Shown piece by piece: positions 1 through 7,993 of a stretch of 51,513 nt of DNA. How positions within the stretch are numbered: position 1 is the first letter of the stretch; every line of letters begins with the position of its first letter. Position numbers and translations under genes: made by a program. The stretch is from IMG/VR virus record IMGVR_UViG_3300047548_000290, positions 1-51,513 of that record. One strand, 5' to 3'. The notes beneath the pieces were generated by a model, which was not told the DNA's origin, ran no database searches, and saw only the letters and a program-made list of their open reading frames with translations. Origin of the DNA: a virus.

Positions 1-249
1 AGTGGCTAGAACCTCATATGCTCTAGGGCTTTCACTTTGTTTAGCAAGATCAGTGATGCCTTCAATAGCAGCATTACCTTTATGAATTAACTCACGAAAA
101 GTTTTGCGCGATAGTTCATAGTCTGCACGTTGATCTTCTGAACCAAGTTTTTCTTTTGGTTCTTCGATGATAGCAGGCGGTAAAATTTCAGGTTCAGAAG
201 GTTTGTGTTCTACACCTAAGGCATCAGATAGAGTTTCAAAAGTTTTCAT
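1..249 (-). CDS. 16: Terminase small subunit, gp16-like (3' part cut by window edge)
   Basis: The 83 visible N-terminal residues begin MKTFETLSDALG and run off the left edge, so only the start of the protein is here. The segment near residues 70-83 (KQSESPRAYEVLAT) matches the conserved SPR-x-x-EV-x-A-T motif of T4 gp16. In T4 this protein recognises DNA and regulates the large terminase gp17 during head filling. The start ATG overlaps the TAA of gp15 (TAATG), so translation is probably coupled. Its position immediately after genes 13-14-15 is the T4 order, and gene 17 would be expected just beyond the window. Family assignment rests on this short motif plus synteny. Confidence 0.8.
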   Translation of the reverse strand, partial: MKTFETLSDALGVEHKPSEPEILPPAIIEEPKEKLGSEDQRADYELSRKTFRELIHKGNAAIEGITDLAKQSESPRAYEVLAT

Positions 250-1262
250 TATTGTGTATCGGGCCATTCTGTAACAGTTGTATCATAACCATATGCACTA
301 TTGGGTAGCGCATTGTTTGGATTAGGAACAACATTGATATTAACAAGTTTAAGAGGTGATCCATCAAAGCTAGCCAACTTATAAACTGCATTAGAATCAA
401 CAGCTTTGATAAAGTTATTAGCTAAGAATTGACCTTGTGTTGCACCAAGAACGAGTTTATTGGTAGTTGGACTCCAAGATGTAACAATACCGTAAGCGGT
501 AGCTGTCTTATAGTTATCGCCTTGATAAACTATATCGTTCTCTTTAAATGTTCCATTATTACCATCAGATGTGTTTATCTTGACGATATATCCAGTCTGA
601 ATTGTTGGATCATTAAGAATATTTGAATTACTGCTGCGAATGATGCTTGCAGGAAGAACAGGACCGTAATAGTAAGCCTTGACTGTAAAAGTCAAACGCC
701 ACGTTACGAAACGAACAGCATCAAAGTTACCTTCGTGTTCAATATCATAGCTAACACTATTCAGAATAATAGGAATATCTTTGAGAAAACCCATCTCAGG
801 CACCATAACGCTTGTCACGGTGTAATCTGGATTGAAGTATGGTAAAATCTGTTCTACGATATGTGTGCCATCATCGATGTTTCTAGTATAGATATTCAAT
901 TCAAATGATAAGTCATATGGCACACCAACATATTGAGAATTGGATTGTGTTGCAGTTGATACAGTAGAATTTCTCATCAAAGAGTTTTGCTTACGAGAAG
1001 GATCATACGATAATCCTGTAACCTCGAAAGACATTCTAGGAAGAACAACCTGAATTTCACGACTCAAATCTGGATCTGATCTGAGGCGAGCAATATACTT
1101 TTCTTTTGGTGCGTAAATAATAGGAATCTTAATACGTTCAATTTCTGTTGGCGGTGAAACATCTCTGTTCAAACGCTTAATAGTGATATTGTTAAACATA
1201 TTACCAAACATGATAACATATTTGCGAGTCAACTGAAAGTAGAAATATCTATTACTAAGCAT
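249..1262 (-). CDS. 15: Tail sheath stabilizer and completion protein gp15
   Basis: 337 residues. The N-terminal 200 residues match T4 gp15: FGNMFNNITIKR near residue 19, then the pattern IVEQILPYFNPDY (about 136-148) and W-R-L-T-F-T-V near 188. T4 gp15 forms the hexameric ring that caps the finished tail and joins it to the neck. T4 gp15 is about 272 residues, and the extra length here is a C-terminal module at about 225-300 (core VYQG...ATAYG...W.P..N.L.L). A similar module occurs in the neighbouring gp14 and in gp8. The start could be the first Met or the internal Met at residue 18 (MFGNMFNN), which aligns better with T4. The gene abuts gp14 upstream and overlaps gp16 downstream. Confidence 0.9.
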   Translation of the reverse strand: MLSNRYFYFQLTRKYVIMFGNMFNNITIKRLNRDVSPPTEIERIKIPIIYAPKEKYIARLRSDPDLSREIQVVLPRMSFEVTGLSYDPSRKQNSLMRNSTVSTATQSNSQYVGVPYDLSFELNIYTRNIDDGTHIVEQILPYFNPDYTVTSVMVPEMGFLKDIPIILNSVSYDIEHEGNFDAVRFVTWRLTFTVKAYYYGPVLPASIIRSSNSNILNDPTIQTGYIVKINTSDGNNGTFKENDIVYQGDNYKTATAYGIVTSWSPTTNKLVLGATQGQFLANNFIKAVDSNAVYKLASFDGSPLKLVNINVVPNPNNALPNSAYGYDTTVTEWPDTQ

Positions 1263-2137
1263 TATGGTTGTCCAAACGGATTAGATTCACTGAAATCAAT
1301 GAAAGTGTTAGCTTCGTTTTGAAGTTGTCTGTTATCATACAGGTCATAATCAAGGTAATCACCTATAGTATCAACAGTTGCAATGTTAAATCTTGCATTA
1401 GATTGTGTACCAATTAACTGACCATTAGCTGAGAAATCGCCTTTGATATTCATCAGCAACAGAACATTGGTCTGTGGTGTCCACTCTTTTACTTCTGCTG
1501 TAGCCGTAGCAAATTCAAGATTGGCACCTTGATAGACTATTTCATTTGCACGGAAGTTGACACCATTACCATTACTCATATCAAGTTTGATTGTATAAGC
1601 CAAAGTATGTTCTACATGGTCAACTTCTTCAATGCCTGTGTCGATGTTTTCATTGCTATAGCGGAAGAGTTCACAACGCAATTCGTAGATGTAAGGCGTT
1701 CTTTTGCCTAGTGAGAAGAACATCAATTCTTCTTCAACGAACTTGATTTCGAAAATCTTTTGTAGGACAGGAACAAAGATAAGATCACCTTCGCGTGGGC
1801 GACTGGCGATAGAAGAAGGAACATATTTTTCAAATGATCGTCTAGAGAGAACAAAGTTAGATGTATCTCGGATTTCTAGACCAAACTTAGAGAAGAAGTC
1901 ACCGTCGCCTTCGTAACCTTCTACGTTAGCAAGATACATCTCAATGGTGTATGCACGATTAAACTTAGATGTAACATTCTCACCTAAGATCGTATCGTCG
2001 TTTGACCATGCTTCTCTAGGAAGATAGAAACAATCATGACCCATTATGCGGATAGATTCTACAATCACATCTTCCATTAAGCGCATCTCATTAGTCTGAT
2101 TTGCCGCATAATTATTGAAATAGTGGGACACAGGCAT
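1262..2137 (-). CDS. 14: Neck protein gp14
   Basis: 291 residues. The N-terminus (residues 1-60, with HYFNNY, MEDVIVESIRIMG and the acidic region before ILGE) is characteristic of T4 gp14, which with gp13 forms the neck complex that seals the filled head and accepts the tail. A VYQG-containing module lies at residues about 180-256 and resembles the extra module in gp15. It appears to be an addition compared with the T4 protein. The gene follows a homing endonuclease gene that has been inserted between gp13 and gp14, and its stop touches the start of gp15. The family assignment is firm by motif and synteny; the role of the added module is unknown. Confidence 0.9.
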   Translation of the reverse strand: MPVSHYFNNYAANQTNEMRLMEDVIVESIRIMGHDCFYLPREAWSNDDTILGENVTSKFNRAYTIEMYLANVEGYEGDGDFFSKFGLEIRDTSNFVLSRRSFEKYVPSSIASRPREGDLIFVPVLQKIFEIKFVEEELMFFSLGKRTPYIYELRCELFRYSNENIDTGIEEVDHVEHTLAYTIKLDMSNGNGVNFRANEIVYQGANLEFATATAEVKEWTPQTNVLLLMNIKGDFSANGQLIGTQSNARFNIATVDTIGDYLDYDLYDNRQLQNEANTFIDFSESNPFGQP

Positions 2138-2138
2138 A

Positions 2139-2723
2139 TTAAATTAAACCTTTTCTTTTAGCCCAATATAATTTTTTGGCTTCAGACATTTTCTTTTTGA
2201 CTTCATCGGTTTTAATATAAGTATTAATACCTTTTCTTTTTTCTGACATTGCTTTTCGCGCTTTTTCAGTGTGTTTTTTACCAAACATTGGATTATTTTT
2301 ACCTGAAACGTCATGATGGTTTTCAGATATTTTTTTTCTTGTCTCTTCTGAAAGTCCTAATTTATTTCTTTCGATAAGAAAAGGTGATTTTTTACCTTTA
2401 TGTGCTTTTCCTATAGCATCTTTTGACTTTTGTGTATGTCCTTTAAGATAAAATTTTCCATCACTATTATGTTGATTATAAAATTGCTCATCTAACTTCA
2501 CATTAATACTTTTAAGTATAGCAGATTCTAAATTTCTTATATCTGTAAAAGATCCTTGAGCAATAATTTGTCTAGTAAAATCTTCTGGCCTTTTCTTATA
2601 TTCTTCTAACATCAATTTTGATGAACAAATATAACCATCATTTGTAGAACCTTTATGTGATCCTACATATAACTTATTTGTTTTATGGTCCGTCCAACAA
2701 TAGACAAAGGCTTCGTTTTTCAT
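2139..2723 (-). CDS. GIY-YIG homing endonuclease with NUMOD3 repeats (between genes 13 and 14)
   Basis: 194 residues from the ATG at 2723 (MKNEAFVYCW). An in-frame ATG upstream would start inside gp13 and is not needed. The N-terminal catalytic part shows a GIY-YIG variant (FVYCW ... KLYVGSH), followed by DGYICSSKLM and YKKRPEDF, both shared with the second endonuclease in this window. The C-terminal half carries repeated K-x-x-I/A-KAHKGKK, SEETRKKISE and NPMFGKKHTEKARKAMSE motifs, typical NUMOD3 DNA-binding segments of phage HNH/GIY-YIG homing enzymes. It starts 10 nt after the gp13 stop, with no good Shine-Dalgarno sequence, and ends 1 nt before gp14. This is a mobile gene between conserved neck genes; the target is probably a homologous site in related phages. 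Confidence 0.9.
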   Translation of the reverse strand: MKNEAFVYCWTDHKTNKLYVGSHKGSTNDGYICSSKLMLEEYKKRPEDFTRQIIAQGSFTDIRNLESAILKSINVKLDEQFYNQHNSDGKFYLKGHTQKSKDAIGKAHKGKKSPFLIERNKLGLSEETRKKISENHHDVSGKNNPMFGKKHTEKARKAMSEKRKGINTYIKTDEVKKKMSEAKKLYWAKRKGLI

Positions 2724-2733
2724 AATTGTGCGT

Positions 2734-3477
2734 TTACCCGATAAGGAAAATTGGAGGCTCCTCATAGGTATCTCTGATTAGATCCTCAACTTCTTTGATT
2801 TCAGCTACAGCTTCTTCATAGATTTGTTGACCGTTCATTTGAATACCACCAGGAAGCTGCATACCAGCAAACTTCTTCATGTTATTACCCCACTGACGTT
2901 TGATATAGGCAGTAGCTAGTCGCTTCAACATGCGATCATTATAAACGTCGGTGTAGGTGTTTGGATCAAGAATAATGAAACCTTCGATAACAATCCATTC
3001 ATCTGGCTGAATGTCATAATTCCAATCCCAGTCGATGTATAATTTATTGCTATGTCGATTGAAACGAATTGGTGTTTCACCAGAGAATAGCATATCAAGT
3101 GTGCGAATATGTTGCATCGTCAAGGTATAATTGACATATGAAGTGCTAGTGAAGTCATAAAGTTCATGCAAACGTAGCTGATAGCGAAGGTCAAACATAT
3201 TGACCGAAGCGTTTGTTGAACCTACAGGAAAGATACGATTGATACCGATGATGTTATCGGTAATAGGAATATATTTGTCAGCTATATTCTGTGCTGTGAC
3301 CTGATGCTTTAGATACCAGCGTTCAACACCATCGAAGTGAAAGTCTTGAAAATATTGCAATGCTTCATCAATTCGGTCTTCAACCTGGTCGTCATCTACG
3401 TTAATTTCGATGACAGGGAAACCTAGCTGTCTAAGACACCAATCTTTTAGTTGTTCTCTAGATGCTGGAACAGCCAT
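2734..3477 (-). CDS. 13: Neck / head completion protein gp13
   Basis: 247 residues. The N-terminus (SREQLKDWCLRQLGFPVIEINVDDDQVEDRIDEALQ, broken here across residues 6-41) is the conserved signature of T4 gp13, the dodecameric neck protein that binds the portal and, with gp14, closes the head. T4 gp13 is about 309 residues, so this one is shorter. The start ATG at 3477 has a good Shine-Dalgarno (AAGGA, spacing about 9) and a late-promoter-like GATAAATA about 40 nt upstream. It is followed by an inserted homing endonuclease gene and then gp14. Confidence is high from the N-terminal motif and the 13-14-15-16 order. Confidence 0.92.
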   Translation of the reverse strand: MAVPASREQLKDWCLRQLGFPVIEINVDDDQVEDRIDEALQYFQDFHFDGVERWYLKHQVTAQNIADKYIPITDNIIGINRIFPVGSTNASVNMFDLRYQLRLHELYDFTSTSYVNYTLTMQHIRTLDMLFSGETPIRFNRHSNKLYIDWDWNYDIQPDEWIVIEGFIILDPNTYTDVYNDRMLKRLATAYIKRQWGNNMKKFAGMQLPGGIQMNGQQIYEEAVAEIKEVEDLIRDTYEEPPIFLIG

Positions 3478-3508
3478 TTGTTATATCCTTGTAATATCTT
3501 TGAGTCTT

Positions 3509-3566
3509 TTAGGTATTTATCACATTATTATCGTCTAAAAATGCATAGAGTATTTTATTTTCTACA
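3509..3566 (-). pseudogene. Decayed N-terminal remnant of a 135-residue virion-protein gene
   Basis: Positions 3524-3548 are identical over 25 nt to 17164-17188, the first codons of the intact gene at 16789-17196. Weaker similarity extends on both sides. In frame the remnant reads ...YAFLDDNNVINT and then a stop, against YAFLDDNNNVIDV in the intact copy. The start codon has been lost (an ATGGGACAC-like stretch has become AAAATACTC). Both the intact gene and the relic lie just downstream of a polyglycine adhesin gene, so the relic looks like the remains of a duplicated adhesin-plus-companion unit. The gp13 late promoter now sits within it. Confidence 0.7.
3514..3521 (-). promoter_or_regulatory. 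Late promoter for gp13
   Basis: On the minus strand this reads GATAAATA followed by CC. It is one base off the T4 late consensus TATAAATA and lies about 37 nt upstream of the gp13 ATG. The same ATAAATACC string precedes the 112-residue gene at 16752. It lies inside the gene relic described at 3509-3566. Confidence 0.55.
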
Positions 3567-3573
3567 TTTCAAT

Positions 3574-4569
3574 TTAACTAAAAGTAACTGTGCCAGAACC
3601 AGCGGTAATTGTTGTAATTTTAAAAGATCCAGAAGTTGTGGTCGATCCTGTCAATCCTGCACTTAAAGTTATGTTTAACGTATTTAAAAATTTCAAGATA
3701 AGAACAGCTGAGCCACCATTTCCACCGTTTGAGTTACCAGCGCCGCCACCGCCACCGCCACCTCTATTTGCAGTTGCAGCTGCACCTACTGTACCCGATC
3801 CGCCATTGCCGCCACCGCCGCCTGCCGTTCCACCTGTAGTACCACCGCCGCCGCCGCCTCCAGCGCGAACTACAGCAGTTCCTGTAATGCTGTTTGATAT
3901 ACCAGCTCCACCATCACCACCTTTTGTAGTTGAGCCATTCATGGCAGGAATATCAGTTCCAAATGATTGTCCGTAGCCACCACCACCGCCACCAAAGCCA
4001 GTAACAGATGTGGTGCCGCCACCATTACCACCCCAGGCGATGTTATAACCTCTATTTCCACCAGTTCCCGCTGCCCAGTTTGAAAGTAGTGAACCTGCTC
4101 CGCCGCCGCCGCCTGAACCTGTACCAGCTCCATTACCATTTCTTATGGATGCTGTGGCATTTCCAGTACCGCCGCCCTGGCCTGTCCATTGATTAAAAAA
4201 GAATAAAGTGGAGCCACCATTACCACCTTTAACACCAGCAGTTCCACCGGCGCCGCCAGCTCCTATGGTAACACTATATCCAGAATTTAGTGTGATATTA
4301 AATGTAGAATTTTCATGGTAACCGCTACCACCACCGCCGCCTCTGTTATAGCCTCCACCGCCACCTGAAGTGACAAGAACATATTCACAAGTATATACTT
4401 GTTGCTTTCCATAACCGTCGCTCATTGAAATTGTAGTTCCGCTACCTGCTTTACCAAACAATGTTCTTACATCAGTATCATCCATTGTTACTGTTGCTGT
4501 AGCAGATTTACCAAGTTCCGTGTTCACTTGATTGAGTGATATTGGATTAGGTGATACAGGTAATACCAT
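3574..4569 (-). CDS. Polyglycine-rich tail-fibre adhesin (gp38-type), copy 1
   Basis: 331 residues. The N-terminus PNPISLNQVNTELGKS resembles the attachment segment of phage tail tip proteins. From about residue 68 to 287 the chain is dominated by GGGGG blocks separated by variable loops (GYNRGGGGG, GAGGAGGTAGVKGGNGGS, GFGGGGGGYGQ), the layout of polyglycine-II sandwich adhesins such as Salmonella phage S16 gp38. In those proteins the loops between Gly tracts bind the outer-membrane receptor. A small beta-rich tail ends ITAGSGTVTFS. It follows an S74 fibre gene and a 108-residue gene, the usual fibre-then-adhesin order. A paralogue lies at 17214-18221. Start chosen at the ATG just after the preceding gene's stop. 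The structural class is inference from composition and context. Confidence 0.75.
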   Translation of the reverse strand: MVLPVSPNPISLNQVNTELGKSATATVTMDDTDVRTLFGKAGSGTTISMSDGYGKQQVYTCEYVLVTSGGGGGYNRGGGGGSGYHENSTFNITLNSGYSVTIGAGGAGGTAGVKGGNGGSTLFFFNQWTGQGGGTGNATASIRNGNGAGTGSGGGGGAGSLLSNWAAGTGGNRGYNIAWGGNGGGTTSVTGFGGGGGGYGQSFGTDIPAMNGSTTKGGDGGAGISNSITGTAVVRAGGGGGGGTTGGTAGGGGGNGGSGTVGAAATANRGGGGGGGAGNSNGGNGGSAVLILKFLNTLNITLSAGLTGSTTTSGSFKITTITAGSGTVTFS

Positions 4570-4575
4570 TTACTT

Positions 4576-4902
4576 CTAATTCTTTATAGTTTGATCGAAT
4601 GGTTCAATAGAACTGAAGTTTTTCTTTTTTACTATTTCTTCTGCAAGAAGATTTTTAATGTAATCAATGTAATCGTTGCCCATCTTATCAGAAACCCATG
4701 TGATAAGTTGTTCTTTTGCTATATCTTCAAAACTTATAAAGTTATCTTCTACAGCAGCGTCTAGTATCGTAGTAAACGGAATAGAAATGGTCGTTTCATC
4801 TTTCGATGCTATCAGTTGCCAGTGAAGAGTCTTGATAGTTTTTTCAAGATCACTATTTTGATCAAACTCAGCACCGATAAAATTGTAAGTATATGTTATC
4901 AT
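4576..4902 (-). CDS. Small conserved fibre-locus protein, function unknown
   Basis: 108 residues, acidic, beginning MITYTYNFIGAEFDQNSDLEKTIKTLHWQL. The pattern of an N-terminal YTYNF, then a conserved LHWxLxA strand and IxFEDIAKEQLxxWV near residues 75-90 recalls a family of small proteins encoded beside phage tail fibre genes, whose function I cannot name. There is no signal peptide or membrane segment. Its ATG overlaps the stop of the upstream S74 fibre gene by 4 nt (ATGA), and the adhesin gene follows after 6 nt, so it is made together with both. It could be a fibre assembly factor or a minor fibre component. Confidence 0.7.
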   Translation of the reverse strand: MITYTYNFIGAEFDQNSDLEKTIKTLHWQLIASKDETTISIPFTTILDAAVEDNFISFEDIAKEQLITWVSDKMGNDYIDYIKNLLAEEIVKKKNFSSIEPFDQTIKN

Positions 4903-6647
4903 TTTTTACCTTTTTCCAGTCTTTCAACCTTATCAGATAGCTCTTTGATGGCTTCGATCAACAATGGAACGAGCTTATCATACTGTACCGTCTTATAGTT
5001 CTCACCAGACTTAGAGTATTCATTACCTTCATCATCTTTGGCAATATCAAATGGTGCGGCTTTGACAATTTGCGGAAGAACAGCTTCAACTTCTTGTGCA
5101 ATGACACCGACCTGTTCATCTTGACTATTATAACCATATTGATTAGCAATATAGTTATCTTTATAGATGATGCCTGAGAGTGAGTTAACTTTCTTGAGAG
5201 CATTTGGAATAGTGCCTTGAATTTCTTTCAGTCGCTTATCTGAATAATAAGCGGTAATGTTGTTCGTTGCACGAATTTCACCCGCGGTGCCTGAAGCCGC
5301 TGTACCGACACCAAAAGAACCAACTTTCATTAAACCTAATGCAGCACCTGCTGACCAACCACCAACAGCAAAGTTGTTATCAGTATCTATACCGAAGTAT
5401 GAAGCATAAACACCTGGTCTATGGAACGTCATGAAGGATGCGTTTGCTCCTCCACCACCATATATTTCAATAGCACCTAAGCTGCCTGTCGCATTTAGAA
5501 GAGTTCCTGAAGATAAAGCACCATAAGCAGTTACCCTACCTGTAAAACTACCTGTAGTCGCAGAAACAGTTCCACCACTTTGGTTTGTTGCTGTAGTTGC
5601 AGTAGAAGCTGAACCTGCTGAACCTGTTACGTTGATACTCCAGGTTCCAGAGGCATTTGTTTGAACAGCAGATGTGAAGTGTGCAATACTTGCTTTTCTG
5701 TAGAAGTTATCACTACCATTTGTAACAATTACTTGGCTGACTGTTGGATTTTCTGAATTGCTTGTGCTACTATTGATATAACCAAAATATGTGTAACCGT
5801 TAGTATCCGAACGACCTATTGTTGAAGCATTAGCAAAAGTTGTGCCAGCAGCAGGAACAGCACCATAAGTTCCCCAGTTAGTCGCTGTGGTAGCGGTCGT
5901 CGCACTACCTGCTGAACCTGTTACGTTGATACTCCAGGTACCAGAAGCACCACCACCTGTTAAAGTTGGTGCATAAGAATTATAATTGGCATCATTTAGA
6001 TAGGTACGCCACGGACTAAAAGTAGGCGTAGTTGTTTGGATACCTCTAGTAAAGAGGTAGCCTGTGCTGTAATCGATTACGAGCTGCCCAGCAGTGTCAC
6101 CTCTCTCCTGCATATTGAGCATAGTACCATAGTTGCCACCAGGTATATTTGTTCCAACGTCAAAACCTACGACCTGTGAACCCGTATAGTAGGTTGAAGA
6201 ATTTAGGTTTATGTTTCCAGGATTACCCGTTCTTTTTACGGCATATGTATTATAATTTCCAATATGTAAAGTGGTGCCTCCATTTACCAAAACCGAAGAA
6301 GCATTGACCGTGCCGACAACATCTAATTTATAACCTGCTGTGGCTCTGCCGATACCAACATTCCCACCATATGGTGCTAGGGCAATCGTACCATTAGCGT
6401 TCACATCTATAGAAGGAATACCCGATACGTCATTAACCGAGAAGATACTACCAGTCAGGTCGTTTGTGATGGAGAATAATTGACCTGCCGAACCTTCAAA
6501 AGATAGTGTTCCGTTTGACTCTGGGTAAACTTTAAGCGTAATAGTGGTATTAACAGAAGTGTTGCCACCCTGAAAGGCTATCTGAGGGTCATTTGTAGAT
6601 GAACCTCTGTTCGGTGTTATGATAATGTCTTTATATGAGACTGCCAT
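4899..6647 (-). CDS. Tail fibre with C-terminal S74 self-cleaving chaperone, copy 1
   Basis: 582 residues. Residues 1-140 are a beta-rich start (MAVSYKDIIITPNRGSS). A collagen-free beta fibre rich in GSAGSATTATTATN and SGTWSINVTGSAGS repeats follows. The C-terminus is a Peptidase S74 intramolecular chaperone domain from the motif SDKRLK (Ser469) to the end, including QVGVIAQEVEAVLPQIV and YDKLVPLLIEAIKELSDKVERLEK. In this family the domain trimerises the fibre and cuts itself off at that serine. A perfect late promoter TATAAATA lies 25 nt before the ATG. The S74 part and the preceding GVGTAASGTAGEIRATN are shared with the fibre at 18221-20158. The protein probably carries the adhesin encoded two genes downstream, like gp37 with gp38. 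Confidence 0.88.
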   Translation of the reverse strand: MAVSYKDIIITPNRGSSTNDPQIAFQGGNTSVNTTITLKVYPESNGTLSFEGSAGQLFSITNDLTGSIFSVNDVSGIPSIDVNANGTIALAPYGGNVGIGRATAGYKLDVVGTVNASSVLVNGGTTLHIGNYNTYAVKRTGNPGNINLNSSTYYTGSQVVGFDVGTNIPGGNYGTMLNMQERGDTAGQLVIDYSTGYLFTRGIQTTTPTFSPWRTYLNDANYNSYAPTLTGGGASGTWSINVTGSAGSATTATTATNWGTYGAVPAAGTTFANASTIGRSDTNGYTYFGYINSSTSNSENPTVSQVIVTNGSDNFYRKASIAHFTSAVQTNASGTWSINVTGSAGSASTATTATNQSGGTVSATTGSFTGRVTAYGALSSGTLLNATGSLGAIEIYGGGGANASFMTFHRPGVYASYFGIDTDNNFAVGGWSAGAALGLMKVGSFGVGTAASGTAGEIRATNNITAYYSDKRLKEIQGTIPNALKKVNSLSGIIYKDNYIANQYGYNSQDEQVGVIAQEVEAVLPQIVKAAPFDIAKDDEGNEYSKSGENYKTVQYDKLVPLLIEAIKELSDKVERLEKGKK

Positions 6648-6671
6648 TATTTTTCTCTTTAGTATTCTTTA

Positions 6672-6679
6672 TATTTATA
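6672..6679 (-). promoter_or_regulatory. Late promoter for the S74 fibre gene
   Basis: A perfect TATAAATA on the minus strand, about 25 nt before the ATG at 6647. The TAA stop codon of the upstream 227-residue LamG gene lies inside the promoter box. Confidence 0.75.
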
Positions 6680-7358
6680 GCCCGAATCTACCGCGCATTG
6701 CATTGAAATTTTGTCGTATTTCTGCCGCTGTTAAAGCGCGATTATAAAGTTGAACATTTGATAATGCAAAATTGCTATAAGTAGTATTTAACCTTGCAAT
6801 ATATACTGACCCAACGTCTGCTGTATAAGCAGGTGTTCCAGTATTTACACCAGTATCATCCACACCGTTAATATATAACTTTATACTTGAAGATCCATAA
6901 TTGCATGTACCTGCAAGATTAACCCACGTTCCAGTTCCAACGGCGCTAAACCCATTTGTATATGCTCCTGGTGCCGTTCCAAATTGTATTATTCCTGAAG
7001 TTGGAGCTGTTTGTATCCAATATTGATAACCAGTTCCAGCAGCATCTCTTATTGTTAAAATTCTGTTAAAAAGGCTATATGATGTTATTTTTACCCATGC
7101 TTGCATAGTAATGCCAGCAGATAAAGTATTATCTAAATCTATGTTGATGTCGATATATTGGCTAGATGCTGCAACAAAAGTAAACGACCCTCCAGCATCA
7201 GAAGAACTAAATGTTGGTGTATTATAAATTGTTCCTGTAGAATTTCTTGCTAATTCAGTGCAAGATGTTCCACTACCTGGATATGATTTTGTATTACCTG
7301 CATCTAAACATAAAATCAAACCATTTGTCAACATCTCAGGACCAGCATATACACTCAT
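6675..7358 (-). CDS. LamG/concanavalin-like virion protein, copy A
   Basis: 227 residues. It opens with TNGLILCLDAGNTKSYPGSGTSC and ends with VQLYNRALTAAEIRQNFNAMRGRFGL, the start and end motifs shared by all three proteins encoded from 6675 to 9726. Between them is a beta-sandwich pattern of the LamG (laminin G-like, concanavalin A) superfamily: GITMQAWVKI near 80, GTWVNLAGTCNYGSSSIKLYINGVDDTG near 148-172, and YNRALTAAEI at the end. LamG folds bind carbohydrate, so a role in virion attachment to surface sugars is plausible but inferred. The last 58 nt of coding DNA shown at 6691-6748 are identical to copy C. The start overlaps copy B by 4 nt. Confidence 0.8.
   Translation of the reverse strand: MSVYAGPEMLTNGLILCLDAGNTKSYPGSGTSCTELARNSTGTIYNTPTFSSSDAGGSFTFVAASSQYIDINIDLDNTLSAGITMQAWVKITSYSLFNRILTIRDAAGTGYQYWIQTAPTSGIIQFGTAPGAYTNGFSAVGTGTWVNLAGTCNYGSSSIKLYINGVDDTGVNTGTPAYTADVGSVYIARLNTTYSNFALSNVQLYNRALTAAEIRQNFNAMRGRFGL
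6691..6748 (-). repeat. 58-nt identical segment shared with 8009-8066
   Basis: This stretch encodes most of the C-terminal NRALTAAEIRQNFNAMRG motif and is base-for-base identical to 8009-8066, even at third codon positions. The middle paralogue (about 7366-7430) codes almost the same peptide with many silent differences. That pattern points to recent gene conversion or duplication between copies A and C. Confidence 0.85.
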
Positions 7359-7993
7359 AGTCCAAACCTTCCTCTGAGTGCATTATAGTTTTGAGCAATT
7401 TCTTCTGCGGTTAATGCGCGGTTATAAACCTGTATAGTTGAAGAATATCCTTTCCAAGTTTGCGCGGCTGCTCTATTAAACCAAGTAGTTGTTGCCGCTG
7501 CTGTCGAATAGGTTGATCCTGTTCCAACTAAAATACCATTAACATAATATGATGCCGATGAAGTGCCTGAAGGTTTTGATAGTGTTACATAAACCCATTG
7601 ATTTCTATAAACATCAGTTGTGGTATATAATCCTGCATCAAATTCTATTTTACCACTTGTTTCCCACCATATCATTGGTCTGCTACCGACGGTATCAATA
7701 AAATTTCTATAAGTTGCAGTTGTTTCTGTTGAATATAACCAACCACAATAAGTTACTGCTTGCCCACTAGTTGTTGCAAATGCTGATGTTATATATTGAT
7801 TAGTTCCATTTAATAAAAATCTTCCACCATTTGTTGTTTCAAATGTTGGGCTATTTTGCAATATTCCATTATTTTCACTACCTATTATATTTGTCCACGT
7901 AGTTCCGCTACCTGGATACGACTTTAGATTAGCCGCGTCTAAGCACAAAACTAATCCGTTAGTAACTATTCGAGGTGAATGTGCTAATCCCAT
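7355..7993 (-). CDS. LamG/concanavalin-like virion protein, copy B
   Basis: 212 residues, same architecture as its neighbours: VTNGLVLCLDAANLKSYPGSG at the N-terminus, a LamG-type core (QAVTYCGWLYS, RNQWVYVTLSKPSGTSSASYYVNG near 135-160) and a VQVYNRALTAEEIAQNYNALRGRFGL-like end. The end motif is more diverged in DNA sequence than copies A and C are from each other. Probable virion protein with a carbohydrate-binding fold; ligand unknown. The ATG at 7993 directly overlaps the end of the 577-residue gene, and its own end overlaps copy A by 4 nt, so the three genes form one translational chain behind the 1232-residue fibre. Confidence 0.8.
   Translation of the reverse strand: MGLAHSPRIVTNGLVLCLDAANLKSYPGSGTTWTNIIGSENNGILQNSPTFETTNGGRFLLNGTNQYITSAFATTSGQAVTYCGWLYSTETTATYRNFIDTVGSRPMIWWETSGKIEFDAGLYTTTDVYRNQWVYVTLSKPSGTSSASYYVNGILVGTGSTYSTAAATTTWFNRAAAQTWKGYSSTIQVYNRALTAEEIAQNYNALRGRFGL

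Noticed and set aside
2724-2765. Longer start (MRSLQF) for the first homing endonuclease
   Set aside because: It would start inside gp13; the Met at 2723 begins directly at the conserved GIY-YIG domain.
3590-3976. Proline-rich plus-strand reading frame opposite adhesin copy 1
   Set aside because: It is the antisense of polyglycine codons; no start signal, and the adhesin frame on the other strand is well supported.
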